DNA from: Lachnospiraceae bacterium Zagget2
Lineage (GTDB): Bacteria; Bacillota; Clostridia; Lachnospirales; Lachnospiraceae
Reading direction: 5' to 3'
Assembly: GCA_001941045.1 (NCBI GenBank)
Contig: MSHD01000035.1
Span: 62,001 to 126,000, forward strand
Length of the DNA: 64,000 nucleotides
A model generated the notes under the pieces. That model was not told the origin of the DNA and did no database searches. It saw nothing but the letters and a program-made list of their open reading frames with translations. Both the position numbers and the translations under genes were made by a program. Positions 8,605 to 16,302 of this stretch are shown piece by piece (positions within the stretch are counted from its first letter, which is position 1; each line of letters starts with the position of its first letter).

Positions 8605-10014
8605 TCAGGCCGTCTTCTGCATGGCCTCATTCAGCTCGCGGAATGTACGCGTAATCATAAATACTGCGAGCAGGAAGGTCAGCGCGTCTGCAGCCGGGAA
8701 GGAGTACAGCACCCCGTTCAGCCCAAAGGCGAGCGGCAGCAGGATCGGCAGACCCACGCCGAACACGATCTCACGCACCATCGAGAGAACCGTTGACTGA
8801 AAAGCCTTTCCCAGCGCCTGCAGGGAGATGAACGTACCCTTGTTCAGCGTCGCCAGTGTCATCAGGCAGAGATAAATGCGGAAGCAGCGAACGCCAAATT
8901 CCATGTAATAGGAACTCTCTCCCGCCGCCCCGAACAGCATCAGAATGGCTCCAGGGAAAAATTCCACAATCAGCGTCGCAACAAATCCTGTGATCAGCTC
9001 CAGAGTGAGCAGCAGTTTAAACAGATCCTTCACCCGGTCCGCGCGCCGCGCGCCTACATTATATCCCATTACAGGGATGTTGCCCGCCGCAAGTCCGACC
9101 GAGATCGAGATGACGATCTGGAAAAATTTCATAACGATGCCGATAACCGCGAGCGGGATCTGCGAATATTCCTCCAGACCGAAAATCGGGTCAAGCGCTC
9201 CATACTTCGCAACCATGTTATTCACAGCTGCCATTGATGCCACCAGAGAGATCTGCGACAGAAAGCTCGTGACGCCGAGCGGCAGAAACTTCTTCATCAG
9301 ATTACCATAGAATCCAAAACTTGCGCGTGTGAGCTTCACCGCCTTCATGTGGCACAGATACCAGATCGACGCGAGCGCCGTCAGGATCTGTCCTGCCACC
9401 GTCGCGACCGCTGCACCCATCATGCCCCAGCGAAAAACATAGATGAAAATCGGGTCAAGTATCAGGTTGGCGAACGCACCCACCAGCGTGCAGGCCATCG
9501 CGAAGCGCGGACTTCCATCGGAGCGGATGATCGGATTCAGACACTGGCCGAACATATAGAAGGGGACGCCCAGCGTGATGTAGAAGAAATACTCCTTCGC
9601 AAAGGCAAAGGTCTGTTCGTTGACATGGCCTCCGAAAGCACTGAGAATCGGCTCCTGAAAGATCAGGTAAAGCACCGTCAGCACGAGACTCACCACGATG
9701 CAGAGCAGGACCGAGCAGCCAATGCTCTTATGCGCCTCATCCCTCTTGCCGGCGCCCAGACTGATACTGACAAAGGCACAGCAGCCGTCGCCAATCCAGA
9801 CCGCCAGCGCCAGCGCCACGACCGTCAACGGAAAGACAGCTGTATTTGCTGCATTGCCATAAGATCCGAGATAACTCGCGTTCGCGATAAAAATCTGATC
9901 CACGATATTATAGAGCGCTGCTACGAGAAGCGAGATAATGCAGGGCAGAGAATACTGCAGCATCAGTCTTCCCGGCTTCTCCGTCTCGAGATAACTGTTT
10001 GTTTTCTGTTCCAT
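8605..10014 (-). CDS. MATE family efflux transporter (2)
   Basis: A 469-residue MATE transporter (MepA/NorM-type) with about 12 membrane segments. It shares the family layout with the first MATE gene of the window but little exact sequence, so the two are separate lineages. I start at the ATG at 10014, which has AGGAGG 8 bases upstream; a frame nine residues longer lacks a ribosome site. The leader is unusual: the promoter at 10102-10130 places a large inverted repeat at the very 5' end of the transcript (10043-10090), suggesting drug- or factor-dependent control. A strong terminator follows the gene. Confidence 0.92.
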   Translation of the reverse strand: MEQKTNSYLETEKPGRLMLQYSLPCIISLLVAALYNIVDQIFIANASYLGSYGNAANTAVFPLTVVALALAVWIGDGCCAFVSISLGAGKRDEAHKSIGCSVLLCIVVSLVLTVLYLIFQEPILSAFGGHVNEQTFAFAKEYFFYITLGVPFYMFGQCLNPIIRSDGSPRFAMACTLVGAFANLILDPIFIYVFRWGMMGAAVATVAGQILTALASIWYLCHMKAVKLTRASFGFYGNLMKKFLPLGVTSFLSQISLVASMAAVNNMVAKYGALDPIFGLEEYSQIPLAVIGIVMKFFQIVISISVGLAAGNIPVMGYNVGARRADRVKDLFKLLLTLELITGFVATLIVEFFPGAILMLFGAAGESSYYMEFGVRCFRIYLCLMTLATLNKGTFISLQALGKAFQSTVLSMVREIVFGVGLPILLPLAFGLNGVLYSFPAADALTFLLAVFMITRTFRELNEAMQKTA

Positions 10015-10042
10015 TTTTTCATTCCTCCTGTTACACAAAAAG

Positions 10043-10090
10043 AACGTGCGGCAGGAAACAACCGGACTTACGTTGTTCTTACCACACGTT
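10043..10090 (-). promoter_or_regulatory. Inverted-repeat leader of the second MATE gene
   Basis: Two arms of about 20 bases (10043-10062 and 10072-10090) are complementary with three mismatches and one bulge; the outer six pairs AACGTG/CACGTT and the inner CAAC/GTTG are perfect. In the minus-strand transcript the hairpin starts within a few bases of the predicted start site and is followed by CTTTTTG, so it could act as an attenuator; equally it could be a protein operator overlapping the start site. Confidence 0.5.
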
Positions 10091-10101
10091 GCACGGTGAT
10101 T

Positions 10102-10130
10102 ATTTTAGCAATCGAATTTTTATTTGTCAA
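10102..10130 (-). promoter_or_regulatory. Promoter of the second MATE gene
   Basis: Minus-strand TTGACA (10125-10130), 17 bases, TAAAAT (10102-10107), with TGC before the -10. This is a near-consensus housekeeping promoter. Confidence 0.75.
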
Positions 10131-10198
10131 GATTTTCGCTTCCATTTTTTTGCCTGCTGTGCTAGAATAGATCATATGTTCGATTCAGGAGGCAACGA

Positions 10199-11125
10199 AT
10201 GGCCAGAGGCAGAAGGAAGAAACAAAAGAGACATCCCGTGCTTGCTGCGGTGATAGTCCTGCTGCTGGGTCTCGCAGGCTACGGTGCGGGACAGAGCGGA
10301 GAATTTATCACGATCAACACCGGTTCGGAAACCTCCACAGCAGTCACGGAGGAGCTGACCGTCCACTTCATCGACGTGGGGCAGGGCGACTGCACGCTCA
10401 TCACGCAGGGTGACCACGCGATGCTGATTGATGCCGGGGATAATACGGAGGGAGAAAATGTAGTCTCCTACCTTGATTACATGGGCATCGATGAGCTGGA
10501 CTATCTGGTTCTGACCCATCCGGACGCCGACCACATCGGCGGCGCAGATGTCGTGTTATATCATATTGACTGTGAGACTGTGCTCACACCTGACAGAGAG
10601 GCTGATACGAAATCCTGGAGTGAGGTCGTGGAGGCCATGTCTGAGAAAGGTCTTGAGGCTGTCCACCCGCAGCCCGGCGACAGCTATGCACTTGGTGAAG
10701 CTTCTTTCACCGTGCTCGGCCCCCTGCAGGACTATGAAGACTCCAACGACTGCTCCATCGTCCTGAGGCTTACCCACGGGGACAATGCCTTCCTGTTCAC
10801 CGGCGATGCAGAAGAAAACGCGGAAGCCGACATTCTCGCCTCCGGATATACACTGTCCGCCGACGTACTGAAGGTCGGCCACCACGGCAGCCGCAGCTCA
10901 ACCGGCGATGAGTTTCTCGCCGCCGTTTCCCCTTCCTGTGCGGTTATCAGCTGCGGCGAGGAAAATGACTATGGCCACCCGCATGCCGCCACCTTAAATA
11001 AGCTGCGCACTTCCGGCGTTTCCCTCTACCGTACCGATGAGCAGGGTACGATCACCGTCACGTCCGACGGCAGCAGTCTCGTCTGGAACGCGAGCCCCTC
11101 TGAGTCCTGGCAGGCCGGGGAGTGA
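10199..11125 (+). CDS. ComEC-like metallo-beta-lactamase-fold protein
   Basis: A 308-residue protein with a basic N-terminus (ARGRRKKQKR), one membrane or signal-anchor segment (residues about 14-31) and an extracellular metallo-hydrolase domain. The domain begins VHFIDVGQGD (55-64) and contains THPDADHIGG (106-115); the HxDxDH form is the usual one of ComEC C-terminal domains. KVGHHGSRSS and the late SCGEENDYGHPH complete the metal-site set. ComEC-type domains are linked to DNA degradation during uptake or to extracellular phosphodiesterase activity; here the membrane channel part is absent, so it is a stand-alone secreted or anchored enzyme. AGGAGG lies 6 bases before ATG; an extended -10 (TGCTAGAAT, core 10163-10168) lies upstream. 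Confidence 0.86.
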   Translation: MARGRRKKQKRHPVLAAVIVLLLGLAGYGAGQSGEFITINTGSETSTAVTEELTVHFIDVGQGDCTLITQGDHAMLIDAGDNTEGENVVSYLDYMGIDELDYLVLTHPDADHIGGADVVLYHIDCETVLTPDREADTKSWSEVVEAMSEKGLEAVHPQPGDSYALGEASFTVLGPLQDYEDSNDCSIVLRLTHGDNAFLFTGDAEENAEADILASGYTLSADVLKVGHHGSRSSTGDEFLAAVSPSCAVISCGEENDYGHPHAATLNKLRTSGVSLYRTDEQGTITVTSDGSSLVWNASPSESWQAGE

Positions 11126-11167
11126 ATCACTCACGGCAAATTTTTTTCACAAATTCGACAATAATGT

Positions 11168-11196
11168 TTGCTTTTCTTCACATTTGCCACTATAAT
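11168..11196 (+). promoter_or_regulatory. Promoter of the S1-domain gene
   Basis: TTGCTT (11168-11173), 17 bases, TATAAT (11191-11196), 37 bases before the ATG. Confidence 0.68.
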
Positions 11197-11233
11197 AAAG
11201 TAATGGACCAAATCTAGTGGGAGGTAATGTGAT

Positions 11234-11959
11234 ATGGAAGAGAACACGACGATGGATGATCTCAAGGAGGAGCTTGAGGCTTCCTGCGAGACCGCGGAGG
11301 CGGAAGCGCCTGCAGAGGATAAAGGCGTCGATCCGGTATGGGCGACACTTCAGCAGTACATGGATGACAAGACTGTCCTGACCGTGAAGATCGGCGGCGT
11401 AGTAAACGGCGGCGTGATCGCCTATGTAGAGAAAGTTCGCGGATTTATTCCCGCGTCCCGTCTGGCGCTGGAGCATGTAGAGGATCTGAACGAATGGCTC
11501 CACAAGAAGGTGAAGGTTCGCGTCATCACCGTTGATCCGGAGAAGAAGCGCCTGGTACTCTCTGAGAGAGAGATCCTGAGATCTGAAGCCAGAGCTGCCG
11601 AACAGGAAAAGAGAAAGGCTGCGTTCGAGCAGACCAGGGTCGGCGATGTCATGGACGGTACGGTAGAGACGCTGAAAGAATATGGCGCATTCGTTCGTCT
11701 TGAGAATGGCCTGTCCGGGCTGGTACATGTATCCCAGATTTCTGACAAGAGGATTGAGACCCCGGACAAGGTGCTGAGCGTAGGTCAGACCGTCAAAGTA
11801 AAGGTCACCGCGATCAAGGATGGCAAGCTTTCCCTCAGCATGAAGGCGCTCCTTGAGAAGCCGGACGCCGGAAAGCAGGACAACGAGCGCTATGAGATGC
11901 CGAAGGCTGAGAAGATTTCCACAAACCTTGGCTCTCTTCTCAAGGACATCAAGCTTTAA
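11234..11959 (+). CDS. Two-domain S1 RNA-binding protein
   Basis: A 241-residue cytoplasmic protein. After an acidic, probably disordered N-terminus (residues 1-35, rich in Glu/Ala) come two S1 OB-fold domains, about 46-112 (VKIGGVVNGGVIAYVEKVRG, FIPASRL) and about 135-205 (GDVMDGTVETLKEYGAFVRL, GLVHVSQIS), joined by a charged helix. The second domain is a classical S1 motif; the first is more diverged. This looks like the short ribosomal-protein-S1-like or general-stress S1 proteins of Clostridia rather than full-length RpsA, which has four or more domains. It is a monocistronic unit with its own promoter and a bidirectional terminator. Confidence 0.87.
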   Translation: MEENTTMDDLKEELEASCETAEAEAPAEDKGVDPVWATLQQYMDDKTVLTVKIGGVVNGGVIAYVEKVRGFIPASRLALEHVEDLNEWLHKKVKVRVITVDPEKKRLVLSEREILRSEARAAEQEKRKAAFEQTRVGDVMDGTVETLKEYGAFVRLENGLSGLVHVSQISDKRIETPDKVLSVGQTVKVKVTAIKDGKLSLSMKALLEKPDAGKQDNERYEMPKAEKISTNLGSLLKDIKL

Positions 11960-11972
11960 TCTGAAAAAAATC

Positions 11973-12006
11973 AGGAGCAGCCCGCTTATGGACTGCTCCT
12001 TTTTTT
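11973..12006. terminator. Bidirectional terminator between the S1 gene and the sulfotransferase gene
   Basis: The stem AGGAGCAG / CTGCTCCT (11973-11980 with 11993-12000) is followed on the plus strand by seven T residues and preceded on the plus strand by seven A residues two bases away, giving a T-run for the minus strand as well. It therefore serves the two convergent genes. The sulfotransferase stop codon lies at its right edge. Confidence 0.85.
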
Positions 12007-12965
12007 CAACAATTCCATATATCCCGCAGATTCCGTCCTGTCAGGCTTTCCAGTTTCCGGATATCCGCATCAAAATACGCCATCAGATAGTCCCTCGTCC
12101 GGGGCAGCACTTTACTCTTATCCATATCGCGAAGTAAAGTCTTTTCCCTCACATCCCGGTAATACCTGCGAAACTTCCGGTAGAAACCGGGCATCCAGCG
12201 CATCGCGTAGCAGAGATCGTAGAGGCAGTAATTCGTCCCTTTTGCCAGCCAGAACTGCTTTGCCCGCAGCCAGGAAACAGCACATTCCGCACCCTCGTTA
12301 GACTTCACATGGTAATCAATATCCTGCACGTCCCCGATTCCAAGGAAATCATAAATGTCCCTGCACGCAGTATGTTCATCGTGCACAAACTCCTCAAAGA
12401 TCACAAATTTCATATTGTGCAGGTCAAACGTGTCAAGATATTCGCCGATGCACGCGGCATAGTTACTCTGCGAAAGGACAATATACTTCATCCGCTTTTT
12501 CATAATCTGCGAGCGTTTTCTGTCATCCTGAAGAATACTCCTGACATAGTGGTCGAAACCCTCCGCGTGTCCATGCGCCTTGTCATAATGAAACACCGAA
12601 GCAGGAAGGAATCCCCGCGCCAGAAAATATCGGTACGCAGAATAACTGCGATCGACCGGATTGCGCATCATGAAAATCATCTTCGTGTCCGGATCAAAAT
12701 CACGTTTGATTTTCCGCGCACAGCCTCCGTACGTGAGTCCGGCGTTCACCTCGCCGAGGAGCCGCGTCTCGCCCTCCTCGATATGTCCAAAGTAACGCCA
12801 GCGGTAAAACCGCCTGCCCATGATGCTCCACAAAGGAACCCGGTAATACATCGGTTCTTTCACATCTCTGCAGAGCGCCACCTGCGGATGCTGCTTTAAG
12901 AGCTGATACAGCGTGGTCGTTCCGCATTTTTGAAAGCCCATACAGACAAAATCTGGATATCCCAC
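12006..12965 (-). CDS. PAPS-dependent sulfotransferase (carbohydrate type)
   Basis: A 319-residue sulfotransferase. The 5'-phosphosulfate loop GFQKCGTTTLYQLL is at residues 10-23 and the 3'-phosphate site RNPVDRSYSAYR at 101-112. Between them, HPQVALCRDVKEPMYY contains the Lys-Glu pair seen in heparan-sulfate-type and other carbohydrate sulfotransferases, and the C-terminal half has the usual FEEFVHDEHTACRDIYDFLG stretch. No signal peptide or membrane segment, so it works on a cytoplasmic acceptor or at the inner membrane face. The start is GTG with AGGAG upstream, 13 bases after cysNC. Being last in the cysD-cysNC operon, it is the evident consumer of the PAPS made there. The acceptor (glycan, lipid or small molecule) is unknown. 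Confidence 0.88.
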   Translation of the reverse strand: MGYPDFVCMGFQKCGTTTLYQLLKQHPQVALCRDVKEPMYYRVPLWSIMGRRFYRWRYFGHIEEGETRLLGEVNAGLTYGGCARKIKRDFDPDTKMIFMMRNPVDRSYSAYRYFLARGFLPASVFHYDKAHGHAEGFDHYVRSILQDDRKRSQIMKKRMKYIVLSQSNYAACIGEYLDTFDLHNMKFVIFEEFVHDEHTACRDIYDFLGIGDVQDIDYHVKSNEGAECAVSWLRAKQFWLAKGTNYCLYDLCYAMRWMPGFYRKFRRYYRDVREKTLLRDMDKSKVLPRTRDYLMAYFDADIRKLESLTGRNLRDIWNC

Positions 12966-12978
12966 CTCTATAATTCTC

Positions 12979-14847
12979 CTATCCGATGCGATCTTCTATA
13001 TAGCTCAGGATCTCGTCGACACACTCTGCTAATGGCTTTCTGGAGGTATCGATCACCAGCTCCGCGCCGTGCGGCGTCTCATAGGGACTGGAAATGCCGG
13101 TGAAATTCGGGATCTCTCCCGCCCTTGCCTTTTTATAAAGCCCTTTCACGTCGCGCCGCTCACATTCCTCCAGCGGCGTACTCACATAGACCTCGACGAA
13201 CTCTTTTCCTATGATCTCCCGCGCATTCTTCCGGTCGCTCGAGAAGGGTGAGATGAAAGAAGTCATCACAATCAGACCCGCGTCGTTCATCAGCTTCGCG
13301 ACCTCCGCGATCCGGCGGATATTCTCGACACGGTCAGACTCCTCAAAGCCGAGGTTCTTATTAAGACCGAGACGGATGTTGTCGCCGTCCAGCACCATCG
13401 TGTGTTTTCCCATCGCCACAAGCCGCTTTTCGAGCTCATTCGCAAGCGCCGACTTACCCGATCCGGAAAGGCCGGTAAACCACACGGTCAGCGGCTTCTG
13501 GTTCTTCTGCGCGGCGCGCAGCTCCTTCGTCACATCCAGCTTCTGCTCCGTCAGATTGCGATCCCGCCGCAGGGAATTGTTGACCGTACCGCAGGCGGAA
13601 GTCATATTGCTGATCCGGTCGATCAGCAGGAAGGTGCCAAGCGCGCGGTCACAGTCAGCTCCCGCTTTTTTACGGAAACGGTTGAATATCATCTTGTCCG
13701 AGACTGCAATATCGCAGACCGCAATCTCATTTTTACGGATCTGCTTTGCAGGAAGGCGGGAACCGTCGTTTACATCAATCCGGCACTTGATCTTCAGTAC
13801 CGTCGCCGGAAGTACTTTTGTCCCCAGCTTCAGCATATAATTCCGCCCCGCTGTGAGCGGCGCCTCGTCCATCCAGAGCAGTGTCGCCGTGAACATACTG
13901 CCCACTTCCAGCGCAGCGTCCTTCATGATGACATCGCCGCGGGATATATCGATCTCCCGGTCAAGCTGTACAGTCACAGCTTCTCCCCGGCGAATCTTCT
14001 TTTTCTCTTTGCCGCAGTTTAGAAGACCGCTCACCTTCGCCTTCTCACCGCTCGGCAGCACCGTCACCTCGTCTCCGAGGCTCAGGGAGCCATAGGCCAC
14101 CTGCCCCTGGAAACCGCGGAAGGTACGGTCAGGACGGCTGACGCGCTGCACAGGCAGGGCAAAGCCGTTCTTCAGTTTCTTCTTTGACACGTCGATCTGC
14201 TCCAGATAATCGAGCAGAACCGGTCCCTCGTACCAGAGCATATTGGTCGACTTTTTTGTAATATTATCGCCCTCTGTCGCGGAGACCGGAATTACCGCAA
14301 GGGAAGCCGGCTGGAACTCGCTCGCCAGCCCGCGCAGGTCCTTCTCCAGCGAGTAGAAACGGTATTTGTCATAATGCGCCAGATCCATCTTGTTGACCGC
14401 GAAGACGAAATGGCGAATCCCCATCAGCGCGCAGATGCGCGTGTGTCTCCTCGTCTGGATCAGCACGCCCTGCGTCGCGTCGACAAGGATGACCGCGAGA
14501 TCCGCAAAGGAGGCGCCGACTGCCATATTCCGCGTGTACTCCTCATGGCCGGGCGTATCCGCCACGATGAAGCTTCGATTGTCCGTCGTAAAATAACGGT
14601 AGGCCACATCGATCGTGATACCCTGCTCCCGCTCCGCCATCAGACCGTCGAGCAGCAGCGAATAGTCGATCGCGCCGCCGCGGCTGCCGACCTTGCTGTC
14701 AAGCTCCAGCGCGCGCTCCTGATCCGCGTAGAGCAGCTTCGCGTCGTAGAGCATATGGCCGATCAGCGTGGATTTTCCGTCATCCACGCTCCCACAGGTA
14801 ATAAATTTCAGAAGGTCAAGATTTTTACGCTCTGTCTGCTTTTCCAT
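12979..14847 (-). CDS. cysNC: Sulfate adenylyltransferase subunit 1 / APS kinase fusion
   Basis: A 622-residue bifunctional enzyme. Residues 1 to about 430 are CysN, the GTPase subunit of ATP sulfurylase, with P-loop GSVDDGKS (19-26), DTPGHEEY and NKMD motifs followed by beta-barrel domains. Residues about 445-622 are CysC, APS kinase, with Walker A GLSGSGKS (459-466), the DGDNIR and SPFSSDR motifs and FTGISSPYE near the end. With CysD it converts sulfate and ATP to APS and then PAPS. CysNC fusions are known in other bacteria. It ends 13 bases before the sulfotransferase and starts 3 bases after cysD, so all three are co-transcribed. Confidence 0.96.
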   Translation of the reverse strand: MEKQTERKNLDLLKFITCGSVDDGKSTLIGHMLYDAKLLYADQERALELDSKVGSRGGAIDYSLLLDGLMAEREQGITIDVAYRYFTTDNRSFIVADTPGHEEYTRNMAVGASFADLAVILVDATQGVLIQTRRHTRICALMGIRHFVFAVNKMDLAHYDKYRFYSLEKDLRGLASEFQPASLAVIPVSATEGDNITKKSTNMLWYEGPVLLDYLEQIDVSKKKLKNGFALPVQRVSRPDRTFRGFQGQVAYGSLSLGDEVTVLPSGEKAKVSGLLNCGKEKKKIRRGEAVTVQLDREIDISRGDVIMKDAALEVGSMFTATLLWMDEAPLTAGRNYMLKLGTKVLPATVLKIKCRIDVNDGSRLPAKQIRKNEIAVCDIAVSDKMIFNRFRKKAGADCDRALGTFLLIDRISNMTSACGTVNNSLRRDRNLTEQKLDVTKELRAAQKNQKPLTVWFTGLSGSGKSALANELEKRLVAMGKHTMVLDGDNIRLGLNKNLGFEESDRVENIRRIAEVAKLMNDAGLIVMTSFISPFSSDRKNAREIIGKEFVEVYVSTPLEECERRDVKGLYKKARAGEIPNFTGISSPYETPHGAELVIDTSRKPLAECVDEILSYIEDRIG

Positions 14848-14850
14848 AGC

Positions 14851-15741
14851 CTAAAAGTATCCCTCCCTCTTTCTTCTCTCCATGCTGCCTGCCGCCTCAT
14901 GATCGATCACACGGCTTGTCCGCTCGGATGAGACCGCGCCGAGCGTCTCCTCGACAATCGCGTCGAGCGTGTCAGCCTCCGACTCCACCGCGCCGGTCAG
15001 CGGATAACAGCCGAGCGTGCGGAAACGCACCTTCTTCATCTCGATCTTCTCCCCCTCGCGCAGCTTCATGCGGTCATCATCCACCATGATGATATTGCCA
15101 TCCCGCTCGACGACCGGGCGCTCCTTTGCAAAATAAAGCGGCACAATCTCAATCTCTTCGCGTTCAATATACTGCCAGATGTCCTTCTCCGTCCAGTTGG
15201 ACAGCGGGAAGACGCGGATGCTCTCCCCTTTGTGAATGAACGTATTGTAGAGCTGCCACATCTCCGGACGCTGTTTCTTCGGCTCCCAGGCATGCGCGCT
15301 GTTGCGGAAGGAAAATACCCGTTCCTTCGCCCGCGACTTTTCCTCGTCGCGCCTGCCGCCGCCGAAAGCCGCGGTGAAACCGTAGAGGTCAAGCGCGTCT
15401 TTGAGCGCCTTCGTCTTCATGATGTCCGTGTAGGCCGCGCCGTGGTCGAAGGGATTGATCCCCTGCCGCACGCCCTCCTGGTTCGTGTAGACGATCATCT
15501 CGATCCCCTTCTCTTTCGCAATGCGGTCGCGGAAGGCGATCATTTCCTTAAACTTCCAGGTCGTGTCGATGTGCATAAACGGAAAAGGTGGTTTCTCCGG
15601 GTAAAATGCTTTCAGCGCCAGGTGCAGCATGACGGAGCTGTCCTTACCGATCGAGTAGAGCATGACCGGCTTCTCGCACTCCGCCGCGACCTCACGCATG
15701 ATATAAATGGCCTCGGCCTCCAGTTCATCCAGATGTGTCAT
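14851..15741 (-). CDS. cysD: Sulfate adenylyltransferase subunit 2
   Basis: A 296-residue member of the PP-loop ATP pyrophosphatase family and the catalytic subunit of ATP sulfurylase. The PP-loop SIGKDSS is at residues 30-36, and the C-terminus ends KREGYF as in typical CysD. It adenylates sulfate together with CysN. It is the first gene of the operon; a promoter (15810-15839) and a strong hairpin in the leader (15762-15788) precede it. No sulfite reductase, PAPS reductase or sulfate permease is present in the window, so the pathway here points to sulfation rather than sulfur assimilation (inference). Confidence 0.96.
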   Translation of the reverse strand: MTHLDELEAEAIYIMREVAAECEKPVMLYSIGKDSSVMLHLALKAFYPEKPPFPFMHIDTTWKFKEMIAFRDRIAKEKGIEMIVYTNQEGVRQGINPFDHGAAYTDIMKTKALKDALDLYGFTAAFGGGRRDEEKSRAKERVFSFRNSAHAWEPKKQRPEMWQLYNTFIHKGESIRVFPLSNWTEKDIWQYIEREEIEIVPLYFAKERPVVERDGNIIMVDDDRMKLREGEKIEMKKVRFRTLGCYPLTGAVESEADTLDAIVEETLGAVSSERTSRVIDHEAAGSMERRKREGYF

Positions 15742-15761
15742 TAAAGTTTTCCTCTCTTTAA

Positions 15762-15788
15762 ACGGGAGGCTGTACCGCAGCCTCCCGT
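15762..15788 (-). promoter_or_regulatory. Leader hairpin in front of cysD
   Basis: A perfect 11-base-pair stem (ACGGGAGGCTG / CAGCCTCCCGT) with a five-base loop lies in the 5' leader, ending about 20 bases before the cysD start. Only three T residues follow, so it is a poor terminator; it may protect the mRNA end or act in regulation. Confidence 0.55.
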
Positions 15789-15809
15789 GCTAAACTGACT
15801 CACAATGAC

Positions 15810-15839
15810 AATATACTCCATTCCGTCCCGCGGTGTCAA
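15810..15839 (-). promoter_or_regulatory. Promoter of cysD-cysNC-sulfotransferase
   Basis: Minus-strand TTGACA (15834-15839), 18 bases, TATATT (15810-15815). Upstream of the -35 the heptamer TATTACA occurs twice at an 11-base interval (15858-15864, 15869-15875), a layout expected for an activator bound to one face of the helix. Confidence 0.68.
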
Positions 15840-15894
15840 TGAATATTCGCTCTCACTTGTAATAAATCTGTAATATATTTGCTGCGTAAGATCA

Positions 15895-16290
15895 TTATTT
15901 CATAAAACGATCAATCGCATCCGTGAGATCCTTGATTGCCTCCGTGTCACCCTGCTCCACGGCTTCTACCAAACAGTGCTCGATGTGGTCCTTCAGGATG
16001 ACCTTGCCGGTGTTGTTGATCGCGGATTTGACCGCAGAGAGCTGGATCAGCACCTCCGAACAGTCCCGCCCATCCTCGACCATGCGCTTAATTGATTCCA
16101 GATGACCAATTGCACGGGAAAGACGGTTCAGCACTGCTTTCGTATTCGCATGCGTATGCGTGTGATTGTGGCCATGCGCGTGCTCGTATCCGTCCGCGTG
16201 TTCCAGCTCATGCTCATGCGTATGGCTGTGCGTGTGCGTATAGACCGTTCCGTCCGGAGCAACATGTGTGTGTTTTCCTTCATCCGACAT
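15895..16290 (-). CDS. CsoR-type metal-sensing repressor with His-rich N-terminus
   Basis: A 131-residue protein with two parts. Residues 51-131 form a CsoR/RcnR (DUF156) all-helical DNA-binding domain with the Cys-His-Cys metal set of copper-sensing CsoR (Cys77, His102, Cys106; spacing 25 and 4, as in CsoR). Residues 1-50 are an added tail with 14 histidines, many as alternating His-Thr or His-X. The tail could bind Ni2+, Cu2+ or Zn2+ and buffer or relay metal. It lies 12 bases after asnS in the guaB-asnS unit, with no metal exporter nearby, so its target is elsewhere. An AGAAAAC-type weak SD precedes ATG. Confidence 0.88.
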   Translation of the reverse strand: MSDEGKHTHVAPDGTVYTHTHSHTHEHELEHADGYEHAHGHNHTHTHANTKAVLNRLSRAIGHLESIKRMVEDGRDCSEVLIQLSAVKSAINNTGKVILKDHIEHCLVEAVEQGDTEAIKDLTDAIDRFMK

Positions 16291-16302
16291 CTGTTTTCTC
16301 CT

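Noticed and set aside
16141-16290. Short tandem-like repeat of alternating GTG/CAT-type bases
   Set aside because: It is the coding sequence for the His-rich tail of the CsoR-type protein, not a non-coding repeat or CRISPR.
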